Below, piece after piece: positions 1 through 8,605 of a stretch of DNA of 64,000 nucleotides; the first letter of the stretch is position 1, and each line of letters begins with the position of its first letter. The stretch is from Psychrobacter ciconiae (GTDB taxonomy: Bacteria; Pseudomonadota; Gammaproteobacteria; Pseudomonadales; Moraxellaceae): the NCBI RefSeq assembly GCF_904846055.1, contig NZ_CAJGYV010000001.1, positions 1,488,001-1,552,000 of the forward strand. The letters run 5' to 3'. The notes beneath the pieces are model-generated. The model made no database searches. It was given only the letters and a program-made list of their open reading frames with translations, and was not told where the DNA came from. The position numbers and the translations under genes are program-made.

Positions 1-1089
1 TGGCGTAACAGGCGCAAAAATTTCTAAATTTTGCTGACTTTGCGCATCAATGATTAAGTAATCTTGGCTAGTTTCAATAATTAACTGATTGACCTGCGGA
101 ACTTGGCGCTGCTGAGTTTGCCGAGCGTAATGAATGAGCGCCGCGCAGCTGGACTGGCAAAGCGGCAAGTCACTAATCCCTAAACCGTCCAATCTTGTTA
201 CCAAAAATTGCTCGCAAAGCGTGCTGCTGGCATGCGTCCGGTGAAAGTCACTGGCGGCAACGTCGATGATGGGGCAGTCAAAGTTTTGAGTTAACCAAAG
301 CTTTAAATTGCTATCCGCCGTTTCGCTGATTAAGCACTCACTTGGGGCAAATCGCGTTAAGACGGTCTGTAATTGCGCGGTGAGGGTTTGCCAATTATTT
401 TCACTAATGGCTTGGGTAATGAGCGTTCCGGCGGCAAGGTTGAGTTGGCTAACCGCGGCTTGAATGGGTTTGTTCGAATTTGCTTTTGGCAACTCAATAT
501 CAATGGCGACAACGGTTGGCGTTTGCCCTGAGCTGATAAGCGCGTCATCGGTCAGCGTTCCTGCGGTTAAGGTTTTGACCACTTCGCGGTGCATGATTCC
601 GGTGGCGCTGGCTGATTTTTTACTTTTTTCGCCAATATTTTTGGCTTTAGCAGGCGTAGTTTTATTATTGGCTTTACTATTGCTGCTGTCTGACTCGTCA
701 ATTTGTTCACAAACCACGACGGTTTGCCCTGCGGCAATAAGCCTTGCCATATAGCTGTCGGCGGCGTGAAAAGGCACTCCTGCCATGGCGATGACGTTGC
801 CAGCTTTGTCATGACCACGCTTTGTGAGCGTGATATCCAAGATTTCGGCGGCGCGTTTGGCATCGTCAAAAAACAGCTCATAAAAGTCGCCCATCCGGTA
901 CAGCAAAAGCGCGTTCGGGTAGCGCGCTTTCATGGTCAGATACTGAACCATCATCGGCGTATGGTCGTTTAAATCAAAAATTTGCTGATTGATCAGCAGT
1001 TTGCCGTCATTGATAGGTTGGTTAAAGTTAAGCGCAGGTTGGTTTACATTGGTGGAAGATTGCAGATTTGGCGCGGATTTTTTGGTCAT
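1..1089 (-). CDS. mutS: DNA mismatch repair protein MutS, N-terminal part (runs off window edge)
   Basis: Reading leftwards from an ATG at 1089, 363 codons are open to the window edge, so the 3' part lies outside. MutS recognises mismatches and recruits MutL. The mismatch-binding domain I is visible: the Phe-x-Glu wedge sits at F69-Y70-E71 within [11 protein letters not shown], followed by [13 protein letters not shown] and a connector-like region. About 35 extra residues precede the domain compared with E. coli MutS, and a Lys/Ala/Ser-rich insert lies near residue 130. The clamp and Walker ATPase domains would be beyond position 1. It is divergent from secA across 229 bp. Identity is firm from the domain I signature; completeness cannot be judged. 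Confidence 0.93.
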   Translation of the reverse strand, partial: MTKKSAPNLQSSTNVNQPALNFNQPINDGKLLINQQIFDLNDHTPMMVQYLTMKARYPNALLLYRMGDFYELFFDDAKRAAEILDITLTKRGHDKAGNVIAMAGVPFHAADSYMARLIAAGQTVVVCEQIDESDSSNSKANNKTTPAKAKNIGEKSKKSASATGIMHREVVKTLTAGTLTDDALISSGQTPTVVAIDIELPKANSNKPIQAAVSQLNLAAGTLITQAISENNWQTLTAQLQTVLTRFAPSECLISETADSNLKLWLTQNFDCPIIDVAASDFHRTHASSTLCEQFLVTRLDGLGISDLPLCQSSCAALIHYARQTQQRQVPQVNQLIIETSQDYLIIDAQSQQNLEIFAPVTP

Positions 1090-1214
1090 TCAAGGTCTCA
1101 ATACTTAAAAAGGGTTGGCGGATAATCAAAGATAATCTTGTTTATTATCAGCACGATTGCGCTATTTTATCATGATTTAACGGTAGTTTTGCGCGCAAAT
1201 ATGACCTGCCGCCC

Positions 1215-1246
1215 TTGTATCCATGACCGCGATAACCATATATAAT
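1215..1246 (+). promoter_or_regulatory. Candidate sigma70 promoter for secA
   Basis: A perfect TATAAT lies at 1241-1246, about 70 bp before the secA ATG. The best upstream hexamer, TTGTAT at 1215-1220, leaves a 20-bp spacer, which is long, so the -35 assignment is weak. It sits in the divergent mutS-secA gap. Confidence 0.45.
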
Positions 1247-1318
1247 GAGGCACACTTTGTAGGGTGATCGCTCAGCGTTGATGGCTGCCGGTCAAAAATT
1301 TTCAAAGGTTAAATCATT

Positions 1319-4129
1319 ATGTTATCAAAGATTGTAGGCAGTGTGGTCGGCACCAAAAACGAGCGCGAACTTAAACGCATGCGCCGCGTGGTGGACAAGG
1401 TCAACGCCCAAGAAAAAACTATCCAAGCCCTAAGTGATGAGGCGCTCAAACAAAAAACCGACGAGTTCAAATCGCGCCACCAAAACGGCGAAAGCTTGGA
1501 TGCGCTCTTGCCTGAAGCCTTTGCCGTCTGCCGTGAGGCGTCCTTACGCGTGACCGGAATGCGCCATTATGACGTTCAGCTCATCGGCGGTATCACCCTG
1601 CATGAAGGCAAAATCGCCGAGATGAAAACCGGTGAGGGTAAAACCTTGATGGCGACCCTTGCCATTTATCTCAACGCCATTAGCGGTAAAGGCGTTCATG
1701 TGGTCACAGTTAACGACTACTTGGCGGCGCGTGATGCCGAGCTGAACCGACCGCTGTTTAACTTTTTGGGGCTTGATGTTGGGGTCATTTACTCGCAGCA
1801 GCCGGCGCATGACAAAGTTGCCGCTTATCAAGCTGACATCACTTACGGCACCAACAACGAATACGGCTTTGACTATTTACGCGATAATATGGTGTTCAGC
1901 TTAAATGAGAAAAAACAGCGACCACTGAACTATGCCATTATTGATGAAATTGACTCGATTTTGATTGATGAGGCGCGAACGCCGCTGATTATCTCAGGTC
2001 AAGCCGAAGACTCCTCAAGAATGTACGCGCTGATTAACACCATCATTCCGCGCTTGAAACGCTCAAAAGATGAAGAAGCCAACAAAAACAACGAAGACGA
2101 AGATTTTTGGATTGATGAAAAAAACCGTCAAATCGAAATCAGCGAAAAAGGCTACGAGAAAATCGAACGCTTTTTGATGGAAGTCGGCGAGCTTGGTGAA
2201 AACGAAAGCCTTTATAGCCCAAGCCGATTGCCACTTTTGGCGCACGTTCAAGCCGCCATCCGCGCCCATCATATTTTTGTCAAAAACATTCACTACATCG
2301 TTCACGAAGGCGAGGTGATCATCGTTGATGAAAACACCGGTCGCACCATGCCCGGTCGCCGCTGGTCAGAAGGGCTTCATCAAGCGGTTGAAGCCAAAGA
2401 AAACGTTGAGATTCAAGCCGAAAACCAAACGCTAGCAACCACCACGTTCCAAAACTATTTCCGGCTTTATGACAAGCTCTCTGGCATGACCGGAACGGCG
2501 GACACCGAAGCTGCTGAATTTAAATCAACTTATGATTTAGACGTTGTCGTGATTCCAACGCACCGACCGATTGCGCGGGTGGACTTGGATGACCAAATCT
2601 TTTTAACCAAACTTGGCAAATATAAAGGCATCATCCGCGAGATTAAAGAAATCCAAGCCAAAGGCGCGCCGGTATTGGTCGGAACGGCAACCATTGAAGC
2701 GTCAGAAGAGTTGTCCTACCTACTTGATCAAGAAGGCATCAAGCACAACGTCTTAAACGCCAAACAGCACGAGCGCGAAGCGGAAATCATCGCCCAAGCC
2801 GGCAGCCCAAAAGCGGTCACCATCGCCACCAACATGGCAGGTCGCGGAACGGATATTATCTTAGGTGGTAACTGGCAGTCGTTTATCGAAGATATCGACG
2901 CGGTAAGCCCTGACGAGCTTGCCCGCTTAAAAGCTGAATGGCAAGTCAAGCACGACCAAGTCGTTGCGGCAGGTGGTCTGCATATCATCGGCTCTGAGCG
3001 TCACGAGTCGCGCCGGATTGACAACCAGCTTCGCGGCCGTGCCGGTCGTCAAGGTGACCCTGGCATGTCGCGATTCTTTTTATCGCTTGAAGATGACTTG
3101 ATGCGCATTTTTGCCGGCGACCGCGTGGTGAACATGATGCGCGCGATGGGGCTGAAAGAAGACGAAGCCATTGAGCACAAAATGGTCTCAAAATCGATTG
3201 AAAACGCCCAAGGTAAAGTGGAAGCCCGCGACTTTGACGCCCGAAAAAATCTTCTTAAATACGATGACGTCGCCAACGAGCAGCGTAAAGTCATCTACGG
3301 TCAGCGTGATGACTTGCTTGCTGAGATGGACTTATTGGACGCCATCGATGCCATGCATTATGAAGTTTATAACGCCATGATTGATCAGTTTATCCCGCCA
3401 GGATCGGTGGATGACCAGTGGAATATTGATGGTCTTGAGGATGAGCTTGAGGACGAGTTTAAGCTTTATATGCCGATTAACGATTGGCTTGATGAAGACC
3501 GCCGATTGGATGAAGAAGGGCTTCGCGAAAAAATCATCCAAACCGCGCTTGACCATTATCACAGCCGCCGCGAGCAAATGGGCGAAACCAACGCCGCTCA
3601 GCTTGAGCGCCATTTTATGCTGCAAAGTTTGGACAAGCACTGGAAAGAGCATTTAACCCAAATGGATCAGCTGCGAAAAGGCATCCATCTTCGCGGTTAT
3701 GCCCAAAAAAACCCTGAGCAAGAATACAAACGCGAATCGTTTGAATTGTTCCAAATGATGCTTGGGGCGATCAAATCCGAAACGGTTCAGGATTTATCAC
3801 GCGTTCATATCCCAACCAAAGAGGAGCTTGAAGCGCTAGAGGCTCAGCAGCGCGCCGAGCAGCAACGCTTGCAAGAGATGATGCACTTTGAGCACGACGA
3901 GGGCGGCAGTTTGGGCGAGGAGGGTGACAATTCACGCGAAACCGCACGAGCTCGCGGTCAGATGCAAATCACCCTTGGTGGCGGCGGCATTTCAGTGGCA
4001 GGCGCAGGCGAGGGTGTTGAGCTTGATAAAAAAGAGCCTAACCCGTATGCGGGCATGAACATCAGCCGAAATGCGCCTTGTCCTTGTGGTTCGGCGCTCA
4101 AATATAAGCAGTGTCACGGCAAAATCTAG
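1319..4129 (+). CDS. secA: Preprotein translocase ATPase SecA
   Basis: SecA is the motor that pushes unfolded preproteins through SecYEG at the inner membrane. The 936-residue product is full length. The first nucleotide-binding fold has Walker A GEGKT at residues 105-109 and the DEAD-like [15 protein letters not shown] near 208-222. The second fold carries [14 protein letters not shown] and the [11 protein letters not shown] motif. The C-terminal zinc/SecB-binding tail is intact (C921, C923, C932, H933). An AAAGG ribosome site lies just before the ATG at 1319. The gene stands alone, divergent from mutS, with a lipoprotein gene 122 bp downstream on the same strand. In gammaproteobacteria secA can be controlled by SecM; no secM-like leader is visible here. 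Confidence 0.98.
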   Translation: MLSKIVGSVVGTKNERELKRMRRVVDKVNAQEKTIQALSDEALKQKTDEFKSRHQNGESLDALLPEAFAVCREASLRVTGMRHYDVQLIGGITLHEGKIAEMKTGEGKTLMATLAIYLNAISGKGVHVVTVNDYLAARDAELNRPLFNFLGLDVGVIYSQQPAHDKVAAYQADITYGTNNEYGFDYLRDNMVFSLNEKKQRPLNYAIIDEIDSILIDEARTPLIISGQAEDSSRMYALINTIIPRLKRSKDEEANKNNEDEDFWIDEKNRQIEISEKGYEKIERFLMEVGELGENESLYSPSRLPLLAHVQAAIRAHHIFVKNIHYIVHEGEVIIVDENTGRTMPGRRWSEGLHQAVEAKENVEIQAENQTLATTTFQNYFRLYDKLSGMTGTADTEAAEFKSTYDLDVVVIPTHRPIARVDLDDQIFLTKLGKYKGIIREIKEIQAKGAPVLVGTATIEASEELSYLLDQEGIKHNVLNAKQHEREAEIIAQAGSPKAVTIATNMAGRGTDIILGGNWQSFIEDIDAVSPDELARLKAEWQVKHDQVVAAGGLHIIGSERHESRRIDNQLRGRAGRQGDPGMSRFFLSLEDDLMRIFAGDRVVNMMRAMGLKEDEAIEHKMVSKSIENAQGKVEARDFDARKNLLKYDDVANEQRKVIYGQRDDLLAEMDLLDAIDAMHYEVYNAMIDQFIPPGSVDDQWNIDGLEDELEDEFKLYMPINDWLDEDRRLDEEGLREKIIQTALDHYHSRREQMGETNAAQLERHFMLQSLDKHWKEHLTQMDQLRKGIHLRGYAQKNPEQEYKRESFELFQMMLGAIKSETVQDLSRVHIPTKEELEALEAQQRAEQQRLQEMMHFEHDEGGSLGEEGDNSRETARARGQMQITLGGGGISVAGAGEGVELDKKEPNPYAGMNISRNAPCPCGSALKYKQCHGKI

Positions 4130-4251
4130 CGGTTAAGGGATATCAGGAGCAAGGATTACCCTGTTAACGCTGATCATTGTTTACAAATTGGAAATAGGCG
4201 ATTGCTATCAGGCGCGCTATAGTAAGAGCGATAGCCATTTAGGAGACGGAT

Positions 4252-4794
4252 ATGAAACTTGGGCAACATAAAAAATCATTATTAGTAACCGGACTGATGA
4301 TCGGAGCGCTAAGCTTAGGCGCTTGTCAAAAACAAGAGCCGGACAATAGCGCTGAAACTGATATGAGCAGCGAGCAAGCCGTTCCGATGTCAGCAGAGCC
4401 TGCCGAGCCAAATGATGCGATTGTTGCCACCGATGCTCCTGCTGATGATGTTGCTGACGATACCGTGGCGATGGTGACTGGCGGCGTTGCCCAAATTCAG
4501 TACCTTTGCACCCCTGAATTTAAAGTCGATGCCACCTATAAAGACGACGCCAATCAGGTGGTGCTTGAAACCAATCAAGGCACGCTGACTTTGGATAAAA
4601 CCAATGACGGCACCAATCCTGAAGTTTACGAAGTCAAAACTGCCATTGATGGCAGCGAGGGCATCACCGAATGGCGCGTGGCACATAAAGCCCGTGAAAC
4701 TGGCGTGATTCGCGTTTTAGATGCGAATAACAAAGAAGTCAACACCTATGAGTGCAAACGCGAAGATAAGCCTGCCGTTGCGCCTGCCGGCTAG
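4252..4794 (+). CDS. Lipoprotein with MliC-like (lysozyme inhibitor) C-terminal domain
   Basis: The 180-residue product starts with a lipoprotein signal peptide (Lys-rich n-region, hydrophobic core, lipobox LGAC with C25). An acidic Ala/Pro/Asp-rich linker follows to about residue 78. The C-terminal domain begins IQYLCTPEFKVDATY and ends NTYECKRED, so two cysteines bracket a beta-rich stretch with a central GITEWRVAHKARETGVIRV. That spacing resembles the MliC/PliC family of membrane-bound C-type lysozyme inhibitors. The family match is inferred from layout, not a close sequence match, and the usual short inhibitory loop motif is not obvious. A GGAGACGG ribosome site precedes the ATG, and a strong terminator follows. 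Confidence 0.7.
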   Translation: MKLGQHKKSLLVTGLMIGALSLGACQKQEPDNSAETDMSSEQAVPMSAEPAEPNDAIVATDAPADDVADDTVAMVTGGVAQIQYLCTPEFKVDATYKDDANQVVLETNQGTLTLDKTNDGTNPEVYEVKTAIDGSEGITEWRVAHKARETGVIRVLDANNKEVNTYECKREDKPAVAPAG

Positions 4795-4820
4795 ATCTTA
4801 TAACGCATGATAGTAAATAT

Positions 4821-4848
4821 AAAAAGCAACGGTGACGTTGCTTTTTTT
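4821..4848 (+). terminator. Intrinsic terminator after the MliC-like lipoprotein gene
   Basis: Perfect 11-bp stem (AAAAAGCAACG / CGTTGCTTTTT) with a GTGA loop and a T-run, 26 bp past the stop codon. Confidence 0.9.
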
Positions 4849-4887
4849 GATACTGGTTTTTAATACTATTAAAAAATAGGTAATGAG

Positions 4888-5658
4888 TTAATGCTTAGGA
4901 TGCGACAAAAAGCCTTCCTCATTCACGTTCAGCTCTTCATGTTGCAGCGCAACCGCCACCGTATCGGTATGCGTATGCGTCGTTTTGCTGACGTTTACTT
5001 CTTGAACCACGTAGGTGTCTTTGGTCACCGTTGCTATTTGTCTTGAAATCACAATCTCAACCGGACTGTCACCAATCTCAACTTGATTGCCGTTAATCGT
5101 TATCACCGCTTTATTATCAAGGCTAGGCGTGACGTGGCGAACGACGTCTTTATCCTCATAATTGCCCGTTAGCAAATTTTGCTGCTCATCATTGCCAAAC
5201 TCAGTTTGCACCGTGATGTATTCTTCAAGCAGCTCGATGGGTACGTTCACGGTTTTGGTTCGCGTGTGTTTGGTGACAATGACTTTGCCCACATCAACGC
5301 GCTCTTTGCTGACAACGGGGCGCTCCTCAAGCAGTTCAAGGTGACCGCCATTTTTTTGATTGATTTGAGTTTGATTGCCTGATAGGTTTGCAGAAGTCAT
5401 CGCGGCATCATCAAGGGTGCTTGGGTTAAGGCTACCTTGATTAAATGTAACTTGATTATCGACTTGCTCAGGACTAGGAAGCTTATTATCGTGGCTATTA
5501 TCGGTTAAAAATGCTTGCTGATGGTGGTCATCAGTAATGGCTTCTTGATGGTTTGGTGTGGCTTGCGGCTGACTGGTTGCGCTTGCTGGCTGGACGCTTG
5601 GGCTCAAGGAAGGTAAGTCGTTTTGTAAGTTGCCGTGAGTCATTTTATCGTTTGACAT
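4888..5658 (-). CDS. DUF2382 (YsnF/AvaK-type) domain protein
   Basis: The 256-residue product has a polar, Gln/Ser/Asn-rich and probably disordered N-terminal third. A DUF2382 domain runs from LELLEERPVVSKERVDVGKV (around residue 107) to the end, with the repeating pattern of paired beta strands (VTKHTRTKTVNVPIELLEEYITV; VTKDTYVVQEVNVSKTTHTHTDTV). It has no signal peptide. DUF2382 proteins are often stress-associated in other bacteria; the molecular role is unknown. The next gene upstream on the same strand (5797-6645) carries a second copy of this domain, so the two are related neighbours. A terminator at 5715-5746 separates them, so they are probably separate transcripts. Confidence 0.85.
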   Translation of the reverse strand: MSNDKMTHGNLQNDLPSLSPSVQPASATSQPQATPNHQEAITDDHHQQAFLTDNSHDNKLPSPEQVDNQVTFNQGSLNPSTLDDAAMTSANLSGNQTQINQKNGGHLELLEERPVVSKERVDVGKVIVTKHTRTKTVNVPIELLEEYITVQTEFGNDEQQNLLTGNYEDKDVVRHVTPSLDNKAVITINGNQVEIGDSPVEIVISRQIATVTKDTYVVQEVNVSKTTHTHTDTVAVALQHEELNVNEEGFLSHPKH

Positions 5659-5714
5659 GGCGCACTCCTATTATTGTTATTATAGATTTATTTAGCGGTT
5701 TTGCCGCTGGATGT

Positions 5715-5746
5715 AAAAAAGGTCAGAGACGCGCTCTGACCTTTTT
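5715..5746 (-). terminator. Intrinsic terminator after the PRC-barrel/DUF2382 gene
   Basis: Stem GGTCAGAG / CTCTGACC (5721-5728 with 5734-5741), extended by A/T runs on both sides, so it can act in both directions. It lies about 50 bp past the stop codon of the gene at 5797. Confidence 0.88.
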
Positions 5747-5796
5747 AAGTGATACTTTATGCAGTTAATTGTTTAAATTATAAGCATAAAGCAATA

Positions 5797-6645
5797 TTAC
5801 ATGCCACGAGCGCGGCGGACGTCTTCAGCAGTGATGCCTTCACGGTTGACTAGGTTGCCTTCACGGTCAACCACATTGCCGTCACGGTCGACATCGAGCT
5901 CTTCGCGTTGAATGGTTTCAGCGATGGTTTCCGTATGATGCTGAGTGGTCTTACCAACGCTTACTTCTTCAGCAACGTACGTTTCTTTGCCAACGCGGGC
6001 GCGCTCAGCTTCAAGCTCAACCTCAATGGTTTGGTCGTGCAAATCATCACCAATGCGGCGGTCAGTTGGACGGTCAACGTTCGTACGTTCGATATGCGCG
6101 TGCTCTTCTTCTAGGTCAACATCGATGTTACGCTCTTCGGTGACCACGTGTTTGCCAACTTTGACCAATCCTGCCACGATGCGGTCTTTGTTGACAGTCA
6201 AGCGCTCTTCAAGCAGCTCAAGGGTATTTGGGGCATTGTATGAGGTGTCTTGAACTTCAAAACGCTCAGCTTGTGGCACAGTATCAGCAACAAATGCCTT
6301 GCGGTCTCGCTCATACTGCTCTTTGTAGCTGTACTGATAGTCATGGTCGTAAACTTCCATGGCTTCAACTTGAGCTTTGGTTAAGCTGTCAAAGAACACG
6401 TCATCACCAACGATACGCGCAAGTCCTGCCGGAACCAATACTTCTTTTGAGCTGAACCAACCGCCTGCATCAACGATTAAATAGCGGATTCGACCAGTGG
6501 TATCTTCAACCAATGCGCCTTCGATTTTGCCGATTTTTTCTTCGTTAGCACCGTAAGCCGTTTTGCCTGTTGGGTCGTAATAGTCGTCACCAATAAGATC
6601 GCGGTGAGTGGCTTGAATGTCTCTTAAGCGGATAAGTTGGCTCAT
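5797..6645 (-). CDS. PRC-barrel plus DUF2382 domain protein
   Basis: The 282-residue product joins an N-terminal PRC-barrel (about residues 20-90: KIGKIEGALVEDTTGRIRYLIVDAGGW, then SSKEVLVPAGL) to a DUF2382 domain (about 145-255: LELLEERLTVNKDRIVAGLV, VGKETYVAEEVSVGKTTQHHTETI). The tail has two short copies of D-R-[ED]-G-N-[LV]-V. This fusion is common in general-stress proteins of soil and marine bacteria; PRC-barrels bind partner proteins or RNA. It has no signal peptide, so it is cytoplasmic. A 17-bp palindrome lies about 175 bp upstream in the probable promoter region. Function beyond a stress association is not known. Confidence 0.88.
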   Translation of the reverse strand: MSQLIRLRDIQATHRDLIGDDYYDPTGKTAYGANEEKIGKIEGALVEDTTGRIRYLIVDAGGWFSSKEVLVPAGLARIVGDDVFFDSLTKAQVEAMEVYDHDYQYSYKEQYERDRKAFVADTVPQAERFEVQDTSYNAPNTLELLEERLTVNKDRIVAGLVKVGKHVVTEERNIDVDLEEEHAHIERTNVDRPTDRRIGDDLHDQTIEVELEAERARVGKETYVAEEVSVGKTTQHHTETIAETIQREELDVDRDGNVVDREGNLVNREGITAEDVRRARGM

Positions 6646-6674
6646 TATAATTGTCCTTCTATTGAATTATTATT

Positions 6675-6719
6675 AAAAACACGGTTACTAAAAACACGAC
6701 TGTTCAAAACATAGTTCCG
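6675..6719. repeat. Degenerate 15-bp tandem repeat, 3 units
   Basis: Units AAAAACACGGTTACT, AAAAACACGACTGTT and CAAAACATAGTTCCG follow each other without gaps, 30 bp upstream of the PRC-barrel start codon. Confidence 0.65.
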
Positions 6720-6819
6720 GCTAAAATTTTGAGACTTACGGTTCATCATTTTAGGCGCGGAAAATGGTCTTTGGCTGAGCTTACTAAGCAAGTAGTACCG
6801 AGCAATTTTTCAAAATAAA

Positions 6820-6836
6820 ATAACCTGCTAGGTTAT
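6820..6836. promoter_or_regulatory. Interrupted palindrome, possible operator
   Basis: ATAACCT-GCT-AGGTTAT is a perfect 7-bp inverted repeat around 3 bases. It has no T-run, so it is not a terminator. Its place upstream of a stress-type gene fits a repressor or activator site; the factor is unknown. Confidence 0.35.
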
Positions 6837-7122
6837 AATAATTTGAAACTCTGCTTTGGGTTAGGTCATCTGATTGTTCTAATTTGACCTTGCAGCCTCA
6901 ACTTGTAATTATCGTAACACCGTAATTTTTCAGGGGATATATAATCGGCGTAGCAAAGTGTCAGTAGCACGTTAACTCGTGTAATGGGCTGTAAATGGCA
7001 TAACAACCTTGCGCTACAAATTAACGCTTTTTTACAGTAATAAACTTTGTTTTAGTATTTAACGCCTTATCTTAACTAGAAAAGTCATTTTAAATGCGCT
7101 ATAACCTAAAAAGACAAATTAA

Positions 7123-7149
7123 AAAACCGCGCTTTTAAAACGCGGTTTT
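7123..7149 (-). terminator. Intrinsic terminator after the thiolase gene
   Basis: Stem AAAACCGCG / CGCGGTTTT with an AT-rich loop, 73 bp beyond the thiolase stop codon on the minus strand. Confidence 0.85.
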
Positions 7150-7171
7150 GGCAAGTTGCTATATTGCCATC

Positions 7172-7207
7172 AAAAATATTGTCGTCATTAAAAATATTGT
7201 CGTCATT
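7172..7207. repeat. Perfect 18-bp tandem duplication
   Basis: AAAAATATTGTCGTCATT occurs twice in a row (7172-7189 and 7190-7207) between the thiolase stop codon and its terminator. Confidence 0.85.
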
Positions 7208-7221
7208 AAAAACAATCAAAA

Positions 7222-8418
7222 CTAATCGCGCTCAAGAGCGATCGCGACCGCCTCACCGCCGCCAATACAAAGGGCTGCGATGCCTTTTTTGCCGCCGGTG
7301 CGCTCAAGCGAGTTGATCAGCGTCACCACAATCCGCGCCCCTGAGCAGCCGACCGGATGACCTAGGGCACAAGCGCCGCCTTCGATATTCACACGGCTAT
7401 GGTCAAGGTCAAACGCTTCTATCGCTGCCATCGTCACCATAGCAAAGGCTTCGTTGATTTCCCAAAGGTCAACCTCGTTTGCCGACCAACCGGCTTTATC
7501 AAGCACTTTTTGAATTGCGCCAATAGGAGCGGTGGTAAATTCGCTTGGGAGCTGTGAGTGCGAGGCGGTGGCGACAATTTTTGCTTGATAAGTCAGGTTT
7601 TGCGCCTCGGCATTGGACTTGCTCATCAGAACAACAGCCGCTGCGCCATCAGAGATGGAGCTGGCATTGGCGGCGGTAATCGTACCGTCTTTGGCAAAAG
7701 CAGGTCGTAGCTTTGGGATACGTTCAGCATCAGCAAGCGCTGGCGCTTCGTCCGTGTCAACGCTCACTTCCCCTTTGCGCGTGGTGAGGGTGACGGGGGT
7801 GATTTCGTTTTTAAAATGACCGTTGTTAATGGCAGTTAGCGCGCGATTTAACGATTCAATGGCAAAGGCGTCCATCTGCTTGCGAGAGTAGCCTTTTTTA
7901 TCCGCCATTTCTTGGGCAAATTGTCCCATAAGTTTGCCGGTTTCGGCATCTTCTAAACCATCGGTGAACATATGGTCGAGGACGTTTTTGTGCCCCATTC
8001 GGTAGCCTTGGCGCGCGTTTGGCAATAAATACGGCGCGTTGGTCATCGACTCCATGCCGCCTGCCACCGCAATGTCAAAGCTGCCGGCGCTAATGCCATC
8101 CGCCGCTTGCATGATGGCTTTGAGCCCTGAGCCGCAAAGCTTGTTGATGGTGACCGCGCCGGTGCTGTCTGGCAGTCCAGCTTGACGCATCGCTTGACGG
8201 GCAGGACCTTGACCAAGCCCTGCGGTCAAAATACAGCCCATGATGACCTCATCAACCGCGGCGCTATTGATTTTTGAGCGCTCAACGGCCGCTTGAATGG
8301 CAGCCGCGCCAAGGTCGGTGGCTTTGGCGTCAATTAATGCGCCTTGAAAGTTGCCCATCGGGGTTCGAGCGCCATTCACGATGACGATGGGGTCTTGTTG
8401 CACTTTGCTCATAATCAC
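7222..8418 (-). CDS. Acetyl-CoA C-acetyltransferase (thiolase)
   Basis: Thiolases condense two acetyl-CoA to acetoacetyl-CoA or run the reverse cleavage. The 398-residue product has the full two-domain thiolase fold. The nucleophilic Cys is in NKLCGSGLKAI (C95). The Asn-Glu motif is in WEINEAFA. The general-base His is in GGACALGHPVGCSGARI, and the second active-site Cys is in AALCIGGGEAVA. Length and motifs fit the AtoB/PhaA biosynthetic or degradative type rather than a FadA subunit; no fadB partner or polyhydroxybutyrate gene is next to it. Translation may start at M1 or, two codons later, at MSKVQQDP. The two cannot be separated from sequence. Confidence 0.93.
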   Translation of the reverse strand: MIMSKVQQDPIVIVNGARTPMGNFQGALIDAKATDLGAAAIQAAVERSKINSAAVDEVIMGCILTAGLGQGPARQAMRQAGLPDSTGAVTINKLCGSGLKAIMQAADGISAGSFDIAVAGGMESMTNAPYLLPNARQGYRMGHKNVLDHMFTDGLEDAETGKLMGQFAQEMADKKGYSRKQMDAFAIESLNRALTAINNGHFKNEITPVTLTTRKGEVSVDTDEAPALADAERIPKLRPAFAKDGTITAANASSISDGAAAVVLMSKSNAEAQNLTYQAKIVATASHSQLPSEFTTAPIGAIQKVLDKAGWSANEVDLWEINEAFAMVTMAAIEAFDLDHSRVNIEGGACALGHPVGCSGARIVVTLINSLERTGGKKGIAALCIGGGEAVAIALERD

Positions 8419-8462
8419 TCCAAAATTTTTAGCTGAATTTAAAGTTTATCTTTTAGTTATAT

Positions 8463-8502
8463 CAAAAATGGGCTTGCCATAGTAAGACTACGACAAACCC
8501 AT
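8463..8502 (-). terminator. Intrinsic terminator after hom
   Basis: A 15-bp stem, fully paired if G-U pairs are allowed, around a 5-base loop (8468-8502), followed on the minus strand by TTTTT. It lies about 100 bp past the hom stop codon and separates hom from the thiolase gene. Confidence 0.85.
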
Positions 8503-8558
8503 CAGTCAAGCAAAATACCAAGCTTTAATTTTTGTTGCTTTGGTTTTTTCAGCGAGCG

Positions 8559-8588
8559 ATTACTTAAACAGCAATTACTTAAACAACA
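8559..8588. repeat. 15-bp tandem repeat, 2 units plus a decayed third
   Basis: ATTACTTAAACAGCA is followed directly by ATTACTTAAACAACA. A third similar stretch (ATTTAAGCAAACA) begins 3 bp later and runs up to the hom stop codon. Confidence 0.7.
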
Positions 8589-8605
8589 GTGATTTAAGCA
8601 AACAA

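Larger units (their letters stand above)
6646..7122. other. Long intergenic region upstream of the PRC-barrel gene
   Basis: No gene is seen. It holds three degenerate 15-bp tandem units at 6675-6719 (AAAAACACGGTTACT and variants) and a 17-bp perfect interrupted palindrome at 6820-6836. It should contain the promoter of the leftward PRC-barrel gene, implying a long leader. Confidence 0.6.
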
